The notes: generated by a model from the letters alone, not told the origin. DNA of 64,000 bases from Echria macrotheca (GCA_030411725.1 MU839828.1:2170001-2234000); one strand, 5' to 3'; positions 12,041-23,451 are shown, counted from the stretch's first letter. Program-made: numbers and translations.

Positions 12041-12604
12041 GGTGACGGCGCGCGAGTCTGTCAATCAACGAGGTCGTAATAGTATTCCTGCCTTTGGACA
12101 ATAAAGAGCGATTGAGGCAGGATGAGGCCGTCGTTGATGCAAAACCCGTTGGAGGATGAACAGAATTAACAGATGCGAGGGAAGCTACGGAGTACGCGAG
12201 ACGGGTCTAGAAAATTTCCATGACCCAAGGGTAGAAGCTTATCTTATCGGGTGAGTGCATTGGGTGGGGCTCTTAGCGGAAGACAGGGATATGGTTGGTT
12301 GACGAATCACAGTAACAGCCCAGGATCTGGTCTCTTTGAGATTCGATCCGTTTTCGCGCTGAAATCTCACCAGCCGTTCGATAAAAGGGGCTCAGGTCTT
12401 TGTCCATTGTAAACGAGTCGTCGTTCATCCGGGCCATTGAATGGAATAGCCTGCCATGTTAACTAACTATCCCAACCCCGATAACAGTGATCTGACCGAA
12501 AAGCAACAGATGGGGGCTGGAGATACCCGTCGGAACTCAACCCAAAATATATACATGTGCGCCCCGATATGCTCATATACACTACATCACATCATGCGTC
12601 AATC
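12041..12604. other. Upstream region of the mss116 homologue
   Basis: This lies between the start of mss116 (-) and the stop of the next minus-strand gene. It should contain the mss116 promoter and the 3' UTR of the upstream gene. No gene-like ORF. Confidence 0.6.
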
Positions 12605-13604
12605 TCATCGGTACTCTTCAGAGTACTCTCTCCTCACACCTGCCTTGCCGAAACATTCTTGGCCTTCCATAGCCCGCTTCTGGGCCACGTCCCAGAACGC
12701 AGCCTCGACCGCTTTGACAGTGTACCTGGCTGGCCGCCCGATGAACTGGTGCTCGCGCTCGAAACGCAAGAGCCATTTTATAACTCTCCCTGGGTTCGGT
12801 GTGATCGCCCAGAGAAAGCTGAGAACTAGGAAACTGATGCGATAGACAATGTTTTCCTGGTCCTCGAGCATCTGTCCACGGGACCGGCGCTGGTCTGGCG
12901 CGTGGCCGGCGAGCTGCAGGGACGCGGCCTGCCGCGGGCTGACGTGCTGGTACAGCACTGTGAGGTCCTTCTCGTTCAGATCCTTGGGCAGCCCCTGCAG
13001 CATGTATCCGACGCCGGTGATGTATGATGACCGCTCAAAGGCCGGGCTGAAGTCGTGGTCGTCCCACCGGGTGCTCTCACGGCCGGCGGTGACGACGAGG
13101 TCGAGGCCTGCGGGTAGAAGTGTCAGCCGGGTGTCTCAACAATACCAATGGTCACGGCATACCTTGCTTCGCGTACCTCCAGTCCACGTTGTGTTCTGGC
13201 TCAGCACTCCGTCTCCCAAACGTGGAGATGTAGCGCTTCGTGGAGTTGTGCATGGTCTCGGCCACATCCGCAGCGCTTTCGGTAGACCCGAATTTGGCGG
13301 ACTCGGAGATGGACGTCGACGCTTGCGAGGACCAGGACACGGACGACACGGCCCTCTTGGTGGGCTGGGACATGCTCCTCCGGAAGGCCTGTATGTCCGG
13401 CAGTCTATTCTGGATCGATGTGGGGAGGGCCGAGAGCATCCTCGACATGCCCGGCGAGAGCGTCTTGCCAACTTCCATGTTCTCCATGTGGTGCAGAATC
13501 ACGTTTAAAGAAGAACTAGAGCCCCGCCTCGGCCATGACTGGTTTCGTGCCAAGCAAGGCGAGCCGTCGGCTTGTTCAACAGGTGGCCAGCAGTCCGATT
13601 CCAT
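12605..13604 (-). CDS. Hypothetical protein with one C-terminal hydrophobic segment
   Basis: Exons (minus) 13604-13163 and 13107-12605; intron 13108-13162 (gtatgc...cccgcag, 55 nt) joins YAKQ to GLDLVVTAGRES (about 314 aa). I do not recognise the family. The first 40 residues are poorly convincing, and MENMEVGKTLSPGMSRMLSA (ATG at 13487) could be the real start. The body holds Ser/Thr-rich sequence, then an ordered stretch (STKRYISTFGRRSAEPEHNVDWRYAKQG, read across about residues 120-147 in two parts). A hydrophobic helix, NIVYRISFLVLSFLWAITPN, is followed by basic and Trp-containing sequence and a charged end. One membrane anchor is likely, perhaps in an organelle envelope, but this is inference only. 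Its neighbours are two organelle-related genes in the same orientation, which does not define a function. Confidence 0.7.
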
Positions 13605-14676
13605 TTGACCGCGGAGTGTTGAGCGTGCTCAGCTCTCTGGCTCCGATAAAAGTCGATCCGGGCACAGGGGTGCTTTCCCTAACTGCATACGCAGAGGGGG
13701 TCCGGACCCGTCAACGATATGGCGCGCAAGGGTGCGAGGGGAATAAGACGTGGAAAGGCTGAGAAAGCGTAAGGGGTGAGTGCCCAAGGCTTAGACTTAT
13801 ACCTGTGTCGACACATGGCCGAGCCCTTCCCACAAGGAATCCTGCTTGGCCAGAAATAGTGATGAAAAGACAGACTGGTAGGTATGAGACCTCGCCGGGA
13901 CAGCAATGCATCCGTTATGCGGCAGCCGCGAACAGTTTGAGCGGAGCAGTCTGGAGTGGACCTGACTGAGCCTGGGCTTACTGTGTACGTAGCTTGCATG
14001 CGCCGCAACCATCTGAAAATTGTTGAAGCATGTGAAAGAGATTACCCCTCCCGCATTGGACGGCAGGTGGTGGACCCGCCTGCCGGGCGACCGCTATGTT
14101 GTGGTTTGGTGGACATTCCAGTCCACTTCTGTGGGTGGGAAAAAATAGGGACGTCGGGAAATAGTTTACACCTTTGCCCCCCCATGCAGTTCCCAGATCC
14201 AGGTAAATAGAAGGTAGCTGCTGCATGTCTCAGATCTCAATTATATCCGGATCACACAACTCCATTCAAAAGATAGACACATGATGGTTTCCGTGGGAAA
14301 CAACATCGTCCTGAACGGTATATAGTGTTTTTTTTTTAATTCACGGCGTAATAGCCACGAATCCAAACTCTATTAGCCCAAAAAGTCGGCATGCTAACAA
14401 GAACGCATACGACTCATACCGGGGAGATAATGTTCTAACTGCCCAGTGACATCCAAACCCCCACCCTGATACCTCAAACACCAGCTCGGCATCGTGAATG
14501 TGACCGTCGGGCAAACCAAACTAATGTACTGTACCAATTTCTCGTGCTGTTAAATCCTATGTTTATACATACACTGTTCCGTGTCCTCTCTGGCCAGCCA
14601 CTCATGATCCTGGGATCCACACTGTTATAGCAGCTGGAAAGTATACAACAACAGCAGCAAGAGAAATCATAGCCGC
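13605..14676. other. Intergenic region
   Basis: About 1.07 kb between the hypothetical gene and the CUE1-like gene. It is AT-rich for this genome towards 14250-14650, with a T9 run near 14330. It is probably the promoter of the hypothetical gene and the 3' UTR of the CUE1-like gene. No supported gene. Confidence 0.6.
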
Positions 14677-15394
14677 CTAGCCACTCTTACTACCGCCAGC
14701 AGCAGCGTCCCTCTCGGCAGCTAGCTTAGCCTCCATCTTCCTCCTGGCTTCCAGAATCATCTGGTCCCTCCTCCGCTGCAGCAACGCCTGCCTCTCTTCG
14801 CGGTTTGAGCTCCATGCCTTAGTCTTTCCCGTCCCGGAACCAGACCCGACGCTCTCGGTATCGCTGCTCTCCTTATCCCCAGCCGATGCCGCGAGTTTAT
14901 CGTGAAGTTTGTACCGCGTAATCAGATCCGGCTGTGCTGGCTTGTCGGGTTGTTTCTGTTGCTGCTGCTCCTGCTGGGTGTTCCCCCCCGGGGGAGGTGG
15001 TGGCTGGAACGTTACCGGTGGCTGGTTCCGTGCACCATTAGTACTCCATCCAAGAACATGGGAAGACAACAAAAAAACTTACAGTCTCCAACCGCCCCGC
15101 CAATATCCTCTCCGTCGTCGCCGCCACGCTCCCCCCTGTTCTCTGCAAATCCCACAATACTGCTCTCCTCTCCACCTGCGGAAACATCTGCAATATCATC
15201 TCGGCCGCCGCCTCGCGCTGCTGTGCCCTCGTCGCCTCGAGCGCCCCATTCCGCTGTGACGATGACGACCCCCTAGATGCCGATCCCGACGCAGACGACC
15301 CAGCCGGCGACGAGAAGAAGAGGTATCGTACAATCAACCCCGACAGAATCAGAATCACCACCAGGCTAGGGATGTTGACCTGTTCGTTGGCCAT
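14677..15394 (-). CDS. cue1: CUE1-like ER ubiquitin-conjugation cofactor
   Basis: Exons (minus) 15394-15083 and 15021-14677; intron 15022-15082 (61 nt), 218 aa. I chose the ATG at 15394 because it has good context (gaaaccATGGCC) and directly precedes the membrane segment; an upstream ATG at 15406 is possible. The N-terminus is one transmembrane helix, NIPSLVVILILSGLIVRYLF. A Ser-rich linker follows, then a CUE domain with the MFP signature (MILQMFPQVERRAVLWDLQR). The exon 2 product has a Pro/Gln linker and a long basic helix (KAWSSNREERQALLQRRRDQ) that would suit the Ubc7-binding region. Known: yeast Cue1 anchors and activates the E2 Ubc7 for ER-associated degradation. Inference: same role. 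Other membrane CUE proteins are the alternative. Confidence 0.82.
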
Positions 15395-16259
15395 GGTTTC
15401 ATCCATAACCCTCCACGGAGGGGCGCGCGGCGTCGGGGGTCTTCGGGTCTCGTTTGGCCCGTTACGGCTCAACGTAGGGTAGGTCGGTAACCGCAGGCAG
15501 ACGACACGCAGGCAGCCGCAGTCCAGTGGAAGTGTGTCAATTAAAGACTTCTGCAGTACTATCCGGCTAGGCGGATGTACAATAGATAGATACGTGACGG
15601 GCGTCCTCGGCGATCGGTCGATCGGGCGTTGTGTTAGACAGGCGGGCCTGCGTGGACAAATGCAGAGCAGGTGGGCGGAGGACAGCGGGCGCCGGGCAAG
15701 TGCGGATGCGACCGTCGGCGGCGAGACCTATCCCATAAATACGATGTACCGTCGGGCTCGGGTGGAAGAATTAATGACCGAGTCAAGAACACACAGCAAT
15801 CGACGCAGAAATAGCGAGTTGGCGCGAACCCAAGATGGCCGGATTACGATTACACGTGTTGCTTGATGCTGGGTGGAGTGGCGATGCTGAGAACATCGAA
15901 TGCGATGGAGCACCTGCAGCCGGCCCTGATAACACAGCATGTGGGGTGCTGTTATCAATGCCGGCCCGCCTTCGAAGGGCACTGACTGCTGCACCGCCAC
16001 ACAGACGGGCGAAACAGCCACACCATAATGCAAATAAATAAAACGGGGAATGCAAGACCGCTGGTTTTCATCTTCGCTCACGTCTTGAGATCCCTCGCCG
16101 ACATACGCCGCTATGCAGCTAACGGCTCCCTCCAAGCACGCCGGATCAACCATCTTCTAGACTTGCCGCCTAATAAACCGTACAGGGAACCGGAACAGGT
16201 GTGGTAACCTCGACCAACATTCCACCCGCGCCGTCAAACGCCCGCACCAGCCCCGCCTC
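15395..16259. other. Intergenic region
   Basis: 865 bp between the start of the CUE1-like gene and the stop of NOT2, both minus strand. It holds the CUE1-like promoter and the NOT2 3' UTR. Short ORFs on both strands overlap each other and show no conserved motif. Confidence 0.6.
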
Positions 16260-18560
16260 TCAAGGCATGGGAAGAGGGCTCGTAGAGGGCGCCAGATCCG
16301 AATAAGCAATTGTCAGTTCTCGCTGCCGGTTACGTCAGTTATCAGTCATCCCTCGGAGCGAACATCCTGGGGCTTACACTTACCCTCTCCTTCCTCCACG
16401 TATTCGTGTCCCAGACAATGTAAAACCCCCGTTCGAGCTCATTACTCAGTGGCTGGGGAGGAGCAACGATGTTGTCCTTGGTCATCCACAGATGGAGCCT
16501 CTTATTCCATTTCCAACCGCGGGCGGCTCTGCAGCTTCTGTCAGCGACGGATGTCGGCCTAGCAGGTCACACAGTACTCACAGCTCGGCGAAGGCCATCT
16601 GTTGCTGGACATCATTGGGACAGCTGTAGAATATCCACATAAGAGTCTCTTCATTGAAGCTCCCAATCTTAGCCTCGATAGGCTGCACGTTCTTGACCTC
16701 GTAACAGTCGGGCAGGCGGAATTTTGGAGCTGGCTGGGGGGGCGTATCGTCAAATAGCGAGTATATCTGGTCCGAGATGGGTCTGTAAAGCGTGTTAGTT
16801 GGGCCTCGCGCATGCAGGGATAGACGGGAATGCTACTCTTTGGAAGTCAAGTCCAAGCCCAGGGTATTGAGATCCATGCCGCACATGACTGCGTTGTAGT
16901 CGGGATGAGTGTTCATCAGGTGCCGAAGACCCTTAAGCCCCCACTTGTCCGTATCCGACAGGCCTTCCAGCGGGTCTTGGACCTCGCTCGCTTTCGCCTT
17001 CTCGTCCTCCTTCTGCTTTCCGCTTGGTGCGTCGTTACCAATGGCACCGAGAGGGTTGCGGTTCCCGGCATTGTCGGCTATTGAAGACGCCAGGCTGTCT
17101 TCCCGATACCCTCCGTGCTTCTGCCGGGCATCATCTTCCGTAGGACTCCGCGAGTCCTGAGGCCGCCCGATTGCGGTTGGTGAGCGCGCTTCGGCCGCGC
17201 GTGTGTTGGCCGAGATGGCGTTCAGAAGACCATTTCCCGCCCTTGAACTGTGTGCTGTCGGTGTCGCCCCTTGGGACCCAAAACCTAGGCCCGACATCAG
17301 ATTCGCGCCGCGGTCGTGGGCGCCAATCTCGCCGCCGGCGGGTCGGTTGTTTAGGGGTGGAAAATCGTCGCCACCAGCTGCCTGCCCTTGGGCTGCCTGA
17401 GACTGGTTTCCGAATCGAAAAGTACCTTGATTGGAAGGGAGCCTCGCGGTGCCAAAGAAGTCATCCTGTTGGCCTTGCTGTGATGGAAGCGGCATGGCTG
17501 AGCCCCTTTGCGACGCAGGAACCATGTTTCGAGAACCAGCAGACGACCACATGTTCGACTGGCTTGACCCGCCCAGCTGCGTGGTGTTTGACAAGGATGG
17601 AAAGTCCCTAGCGCAGAGCATCAGTATGTGACGTGAGAGAGGATGGAAGAGAACGTTTCAATCTGGTGTAGCTCGTGAAGGGGAGCGAGGAGAGTTGTCA
17701 AACCGCCACATTACCCTTTGACAACAGTCGCGTAATCGACACCCGTCGCAGGATTCTGCGGTTCAGGGTCGGTCGGCGCTGGCGTCTTGACCTTTATAGT
17801 CAACTTAGGCTTCGAAGGTCGTGAGCCCGAGCTGACGCTACTCATTGTGAAAGAGTAAAGCTGCAGGTATTATTTGTGCTCCAAATGACTAAATACACCT
17901 TGCACGAGGTGTGTGGGTAGACAAGAGAAAAAGTGAAAAAGTTGCAGAGAAGTCGGGGAGGAGTGACAAGGAGGGGGTCGTGGAAGGGGAGGAGGAGGGG
18001 AGGGCTGAATGGGCGGTCAAAACCGGAGTGACTTGGGGTGTGGAAGGAGCAAATGTGTTGGTCTAGCTGGGCAAAGAGTCCCAGCACAGCAGATGTATCA
18101 CCACTTACGACGGATCCAGAGGCGTCGACGGTTGCGATCCACTCACGCTCTGAGCAAAACTCACGCTCCCCCCTAATTGCCTTGTAGATGCCTGCGACAC
18201 ACTGGCGCCTCCCCCCATAGGCATGCCACCGCCGAACGGCCACGACCCATTATTCACAGGGGCTGCCACGTTAGTTAGTGATGATATTCTTTTTCCGTCC
18301 GATTTGAGATGCCATACCCATCTTCCCTCCGTTTGGTAATCTGTTGGACACTGCTCGCCCCGATTGTGGTTGCTGCTGCCCCCCAAACGCTCCTGGCATG
18401 CCACGCAGCTGCTGCGGTCCCGTCCCTGACGTCCATCAAGCGTTCGTCAGCAATTGATTCCTAACCAATAATTCCGTACAGGGTGACAAAAGAAGCCGAG
18501 GTGTTGATTCCAGCACTGCACAGCAGAACGACCCAACGGCGCACTCCGAGGCGACGCCAT
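16260..18560 (-). CDS. not2: CCR4-NOT complex subunit NOT2 (CDC36)
   Basis: Exons (minus): 18560-18533 (tentative), 18425-18318, 18262-18109, 17607-16837, 16782-16582, 16528-16384 and 16322-16260; about 489 aa and phase-consistent throughout. The N-terminal region is Gly/Gln-rich (TGPQQLRGMPGAFGGQQQPQ and QLGGSVSFAQSVSGSQPST), leading into DPSDFPSLSN, a NOT2 hallmark. The C-terminal NOT-box spans the last ~170 residues. It includes KIGSFNEETLMWIFYSCPND, VQQQMAFAEL, KRLHLWMTKDN and ERGFYIVWDTNTWRKER. Known: NOT2 pairs with NOT3/5 on the NOT1 scaffold and supports deadenylation and transcription control in cytoplasm and nucleus. The first exon is the weakest part: the donor gtcgtt is poor, chosen because phase and the gctgac branch site before the next acceptor fit. 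The third intron is 501 nt and contains an alternative first exon (separate entry). Confidence 0.9.
17715..17845 (-). other. Probable alternative first exon of NOT2
   Basis: Inside the 501-nt intron 17608-18108, an ATG at 17845 (context ttcacaATGAG) opens a 43-codon frame (MSSVSSGSRPSKPKLTIKVK, then PTDPEPQNPATGVDYATVVK). It ends at a good donor, AAAGG|gtaatg. It leaves two bases, exactly as the upstream NOT2 exon does, so it splices in frame to the same acceptor at 17607 and gives VVKG-DFPSLSN. The resulting protein would be 436 aa with a basic N-terminus replacing the Gly/Gln-rich one. A simple cassette exon using the cctgcag acceptor just upstream would hit a stop, so an internal promoter is the better reading. 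Confidence 0.55.
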
Positions 18561-19450
18561 TGAACTCTGATCGATTCATGGGTTATTTTTCCCATGACAG
18601 GTCGACGCTGGGTACAGAGGCAGGACGAGGACGGGTAACCCCCGAGTTCGGTGCAAACGGGGCCGGGTCGACGCTATCCTTCCTCCTCACGGTTCGATGC
18701 TCGAGCTGCATCCTCGACGCGGTTGTGGAACTCGTATACGGTGCTTGCCGACGGGAGAACGAGGACGCGCTCGAGGACGAGGAGACGGGCGCCGTGGGGA
18801 AGGACAGAGAGGGCAAGTGACGGAGCTGTGGTGGACAAGCAAGGAGAGGGGCATTCGAGGGAAGGAGGCGTCTGCCACCATACCTGGCCGATTCATCATC
18901 GAGACTGCGGCGCGACCAGTCTAACTGGATCTGCAGATATATCAGGCGTTTTAGGAACGTGCGGATCGGGGTTGGAGTCGGGTTGGGAACGTTGTCGTGC
19001 TTTCGAGATGTCGCGCCGGGAGCTGCGATGGAAAGGCAAACGACCAGGGGTTTTGAGGAGGCTCCGCCGCAAAACCAAATGCCAATGCGGCAGGCTGGGG
19101 TCCGTGCTCCCCCACATGCTTCACCGCCAGTTGATTGGCTGGTGATCGCCGTCAGCACCTTCAGCTCTCAACCCACTATTTTCGACTCCCCCTTCCCCCT
19201 TCCCAAAAATGGGTGAGGCTACAGCCGCTGCGCATCGTTGTTGCTAAATCTCGAATCGCACCCGGGCCCGCGATACGCTAGTAAATGACTGCCTACCCAC
19301 ATGCCATTCCACCAAATCCGCAGCTACCTAGTCGACCATCGTTCTCAGGACTTGGTGCTGGCCAAAAATGGTTTGGCCAGACAGACCCAGTCTTGTCTTG
19401 CAGAGGCTAAACCGTACACGCAACTGACTTCGTCTAACCATCCAAGACGG
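18561..19450. other. NOT2 upstream region
   Basis: Sequence between the tentative NOT2 start and the ZNG1 stop codon. A long minus-strand open frame (18583-19158) runs through it but is Ser/Arg/Pro-rich and looks like a GC-rich 5' leader. The region should hold the distal NOT2 promoter and the ZNG1 3' UTR. Confidence 0.5.
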
Positions 19451-20806
19451 CTACAACGTCTCCCTATCAGCGTTTCCAAGGACCCGGAGCAGGCTTTTCT
19501 CAAAGTCAAAGTCGGCCAGACGCCGTCCAATGAGCACCATTTTCCCTGCTTCCCTCGCCACGCCAGAATCTGCATTCGGGCTGTCAAATATCTCAAACAC
19601 CTCTCTCACGCCCTGGATCATCTTCTCGCTGCCATCCTCAAGTACCAAGCGGCCTTTGAGTCGGTGGATCTCGAAGAAATGGACCTCGCTAGCCGTTGTT
19701 CCAGGCAGTACACCCTCCCAGAGCACCGAACGTAGCCACGCGTCCACTGCTTCCAGATCGCCTGGCCCGAGAACTGGCAGTGTGATGGATAGAGTGGAAA
19801 TGGTCTTGTCCAGATGGCTGTGGCCTTTCTCGGTACGATCAAGCTCCTCGACCTGGTCATACGCATGCAGATCAAGCAGGAAGCCCTCCAGCTGGGGCAC
19901 CACGCTCTGCTTGGTGATATGGACCCTGGCGAGCCCGTTGATCGACTGGATTCTCGCTTTCACCCGGCCCAGGTCTTCTTCGCCGACGAGGTCCGACTTG
20001 TTGATAACGATGACATCGGCGTGCGAGATCTGCACATGAGCTGTCGTCATGACCGGTCCGTGCTCGTCAGCCTCGTCGTGCCCCTCAACCTTGCCGGCTG
20101 GGTCATCTAGACTGCGCAGGATATTCTTGGCGTCGACGAGGGTCACGATGCCGTCCAAGTAAATTGTACTTCCCAGCCCGTCATCCATCCAGAACAGCGG
20201 TGCAAGATTCCCCGGGTCGGCAAGACCAGTCGTCTCGAGAAGGATGTAATCAAACTTTCCCTTCTTGTCCATCAGCGATTCGATGGCGTTTACACCTGTG
20301 TCTCTAGCCGGGGTTATTAGCAGTACAGCGCTGTTGCGACCGAGGAAGCGTACTTCACCGAGCAGCAGATGCACCCATTGCCCACGTCGAGCCATTCTTC
20401 TACTGACTCTCCGTTCTTATTGACGGTCAAAGACTTCTCAATGTCCAAGGCTACGGTTGGGTTAGCGGCGAAGCGTGCGACACTTGAGCGACATACAGTC
20501 CCCAAATTCTGATCAATATTAATAGCTGCTCAACACCTCCAAGGGACAAGACCGACCATTCATGATCACGGCAATGCGTTTGCCATGTCTTGCAGTAAGA
20601 ATGTAGTTCAGAAGCGTAGTTTTGCCTGCGCCGAGATATCCTGACCATTCTATTAGCCAGTCCGTCTTCTCATTCGTGCTGTTCCCTTGGGACAAACCGG
20701 TCACGATGGTGATGGGCACTTTAACTGCTTTTCCCTCAGTTTCGATCTCGGCATCTCCGCCGGTGTTGACCAGATCTGGAGGAGCATCATCGTCATCCCA
20801 GTCCAT
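19451..20806 (-). CDS. zng1: ZNG1-type COG0523 GTPase (zinc chaperone)
   Basis: Five exons (minus): 20806-20698, 20640-20557, 20508-20497, 20450-20354 and 20303-19451, 384 aa. The third exon is only 12 nt (AATTTGGGGACT) and supplies EFGD in IAVIMN-EFGDS-LDIEKSL; without it the frame and the motif are lost. Motifs: Walker A GYLGAGKTT, the COG0523 metal motif GNGCICCSVK, Walker B-type LLETTGLADPG, and the guanine-specificity motif NKSD. The C-terminal domain (about residues 255-384) has the small beta fold of the family and ends near MVLIGRRLADFDFEKSLL. Known: eukaryotic ZNG1 (CBWD) hands zinc to methionine aminopeptidase 1 in a GTP-dependent way. Inference: same role. The N-terminal DDDDAPPDLVNT sits where the METAP1-docking CPELV-type motif lies but has no Cys. 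It is divergent from MOB3 across 654 bp. Confidence 0.9.
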
Positions 20807-21460
20807 ATTGAAGAATAGTTGGCTGGTGTGTGAGAAGCGAGTTTGGATGAGAGATTCGTAAAAGTGACGTTGGACCCGTTGTTTTTCTTGCAGCTGATTG
20901 CAGAAGATGGCTAATTCCTAAAGTACCCGCAGGCAAGGCTGAGCATCCAGGCAACTGCTGGCAGACGGAAAGTGAAAATACGACTACAGGGAAAAACGTT
21001 GTTCACTTCAGGTTGTGTGGACTTGCACGTTTAAAGGGCATCAAAAGTCGTCCCCTTTCGACGCCTTTGCAGGAACATGGCTGCCAGCTGATTGGTCATT
21101 TTGTCCAGCGACGGACAGGAGGTTCTCGATTATGTAATATGTCAGGGGTCTTGCTGCGGGTCCGGGACGACGTGTGGACTGGAGCTTTGACGCGCCAACG
21201 AGAAGAGCTTCGGCGCCAAAAGCAAAAAGCAGAGCAAACATCTCGACTTCGCAAGCGCCCACGGCTCGATCTCGACCCGCCACCTCCTCCCGTCCCACCG
21301 CCCCGACATAGCACTGTCGCATAATTCACACCCAAGCATATCTGAGCTCATAGTGTTGTCGCGACAGGAGTATTCGACAAGGACCAAAGGGTTCGCTGTC
21401 GGTGCCATCTCATCTCGAATTTGATCGCTTGACGTCGCGCGCAAACACAAACCGCCGCCC
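20807..21460. promoter_or_regulatory. Divergent promoter region (ZNG1 / MOB3)
   Basis: 654 bp between two divergent start codons. It should hold both promoters and 5' leaders. ORFs on both strands overlap and show no family signature. Confidence 0.5.
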
Positions 21461-23451
21461 ATGGCAACCAACATGCCGAGCTCGCCTCGGCTCCCGAGCC
21501 CACCGCCTCCGGCTGAGATCCAAATAGGCCCCAAGTCCCCTTTGATGGGCCCGAATGCCACACGCCAGGCGCAGCAGATGGAGCAGACGGCCATCGACGC
21601 AAACGCGAAGCGGCGCATCCATCCCGGCACCAGGTCCGCCGACATGGCTGCCGGGCCTCCGCTTGTCCCGTTGCATGAGGTCGGTTCTCTCGTCCGGGAT
21701 CCCATCAGTCGAATGGGCAGCGATAGCTAACTAGCACCCCATCACAGCTCGATTCGGCTTTCCAACTCCAGGAACACCTGGCTGCGCTCCACTTCCACCA
21801 CACCGAATCTAACACCATAGCCATAACGCGTGACACGGCTCGCACTCTGGCCACACCCCCGCTCGGCATCGACAAGACGCTCTGGCTGTACGAACTCTGT
21901 CGCTTCCTCGTCGGCCAGTGCAACAGCTTGATTGTCGGGTTTCTCTTCGATTCACCGCCATGCAGCGCTGCCACATGTCCCGAGATGCGCGCGTCCGAGT
22001 GGCAGTTCTTATGCGCCGTTCATGACTCGCCTAAGAGCTGCTGCGCTATCGACTACTGCTGCCACACGCTCGACTGGGCCGCTAATGTGGTTACTAACCC
22101 CAAGATCTTCCCTTCTCGCTTCGTTGTCGACGCACATGACAGGCAGACGGCGCTTAAAAACCTTATCAATGTTTTCCGCCGGCTTCACCGCATCTTTGCC
22201 CATGCATGGTTTCAGCATCGCGGTGTATTCTGGTCTGTTGAGGGCATGACCGGTCTCTATGTTTTCTTCAAGACGGTTTGTGACGTCTACGACCTGCTGC
22301 CCGCCGAGAACTACAAACTGCCGCCAGAAGCCGAGGGTCTCGAGCCGGCGACGGGGATTGAGGCAGAAGCCCCCGAAAGGAAGGTCCTGTTGCAACACCA
22401 CCAACAGCAGCAACCAGCACAACCAGCGGCACCCTCGGCTGGCGCCCCCAGACTCTCTGCTCCGCGAGGCACAGCGGACCAGGGACTAGGCGAGGATGAC
22501 AACCTTGGGCCAATGAGCCGCACCAATACGAGGAGGCATATTAAGAGCAGCCCCTCGACCGGTAGTGCGGTTACTACCGTTCCCGAAGCCGATGAGGATG
22601 ACGCCACCGATGTGACGAACCGATTACGGGGAATGCATATATCCAGCACGGCAGCCGCAGCCGCGGTAGCCGACGAGGAAATGGAACTGGCCACCATCCC
22701 CGTCATCGTGGAGCACCTGCCGGTAGACCAACCACCAGCTAGGCCGGGCAGCGTTGTTCCGTTCCCAGCTTCCCGGAGCACGGCGACCACCCCCGCATTC
22801 GACGTAGCTCCCATCCCCGAGGTGGAGTCTCCCGCGGCGGAGCCGGACGTGGTCGAGATTGAGCCACCGCCACAGAACGAGCCTGTCTCCACCAGCGGGA
22901 CCGAGCCGGCAGCCGAGGTGGGAGCCTTTGAAGCGCAGGCCGCCGAGGATGTTGAGACGGCATCGCCCTCCTCGGCTCCGGAGCCCACCGTCGAAGTCAA
23001 GGAGGTCGACCCGGAGTCGGCGCCGGAACCATTCGAGCCTGCGAGCGAGCCCGAGATCCACATGCATCCGGAGCCGGAGGTTAGCAAATCCGCAGAACAC
23101 ACGAACGGCAGTGCCGAACCGGCCGCGGTCGAGAAGGAGGAGCCCGTACAGGAGAAGGCCGAGGCACATGCCGACAGCGAGATGGCTATCGAGGAGGAGA
23201 CGCCGAGTGAGTCCAGTGGTGCTGGGATTTCCACTCCACCACTGAGCGAAGGGGACGCGGTGCCGGAGGATGCAGGGGTAAAGGGTGAGGAGGATACGGC
23301 TGCCGCTCCAGCTGCCAAGGACACCACCGAGCCTACTGAAGAAGGAAAGAAGGATATTGTTGAGGATAAACCTGAACTAGCACCAGCAGCAGCAGCAGAA
23401 ACAGTGCCGGCTGAGGAAGGAAAGAAGGAAGAAGATACCAAGGCGGAGTGA
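21461..23451 (+). CDS. mob3: Phocein-type MOB3, STRIPAK component
   Basis: Exons 21461-21679 and 21748-23451; intron 21680-21747 (68 nt, gtcggt...atcacag), 640 aa. The start is the first ATG (cgcccATGG); a second in-frame Met is at 21473. Residues about 75-250 are a Mob1/phocein domain. It shows ATCPEMRASEWQFLCAVHDS, CCAIDYCCHTLDWAANVV, FRRLHRIFAHAWFQHRGVFW and the closing FFKTVCDVYDLLPAENYKLP. The Cys and His residues that bind zinc in Mob proteins are in place, and the sequence is closer to phocein (MOB4) than to Mob1/Mob2. Known: MOB3 of Neurospora and Sordaria is a STRIPAK subunit needed for fruiting-body development and hyphal fusion. The last ~370 residues are Glu/Pro/Ala-rich, low-complexity and acidic, with an imperfect EEGKK repeat near the end. 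Inference: a flexible tail on a conserved core. Confidence 0.88.

Noticed and set aside
18583..19158. 191-codon minus-strand ORF upstream of NOT2
   Set aside because: Ser/Pro/Arg-rich with no motif; best explained as leader or promoter sequence of NOT2.
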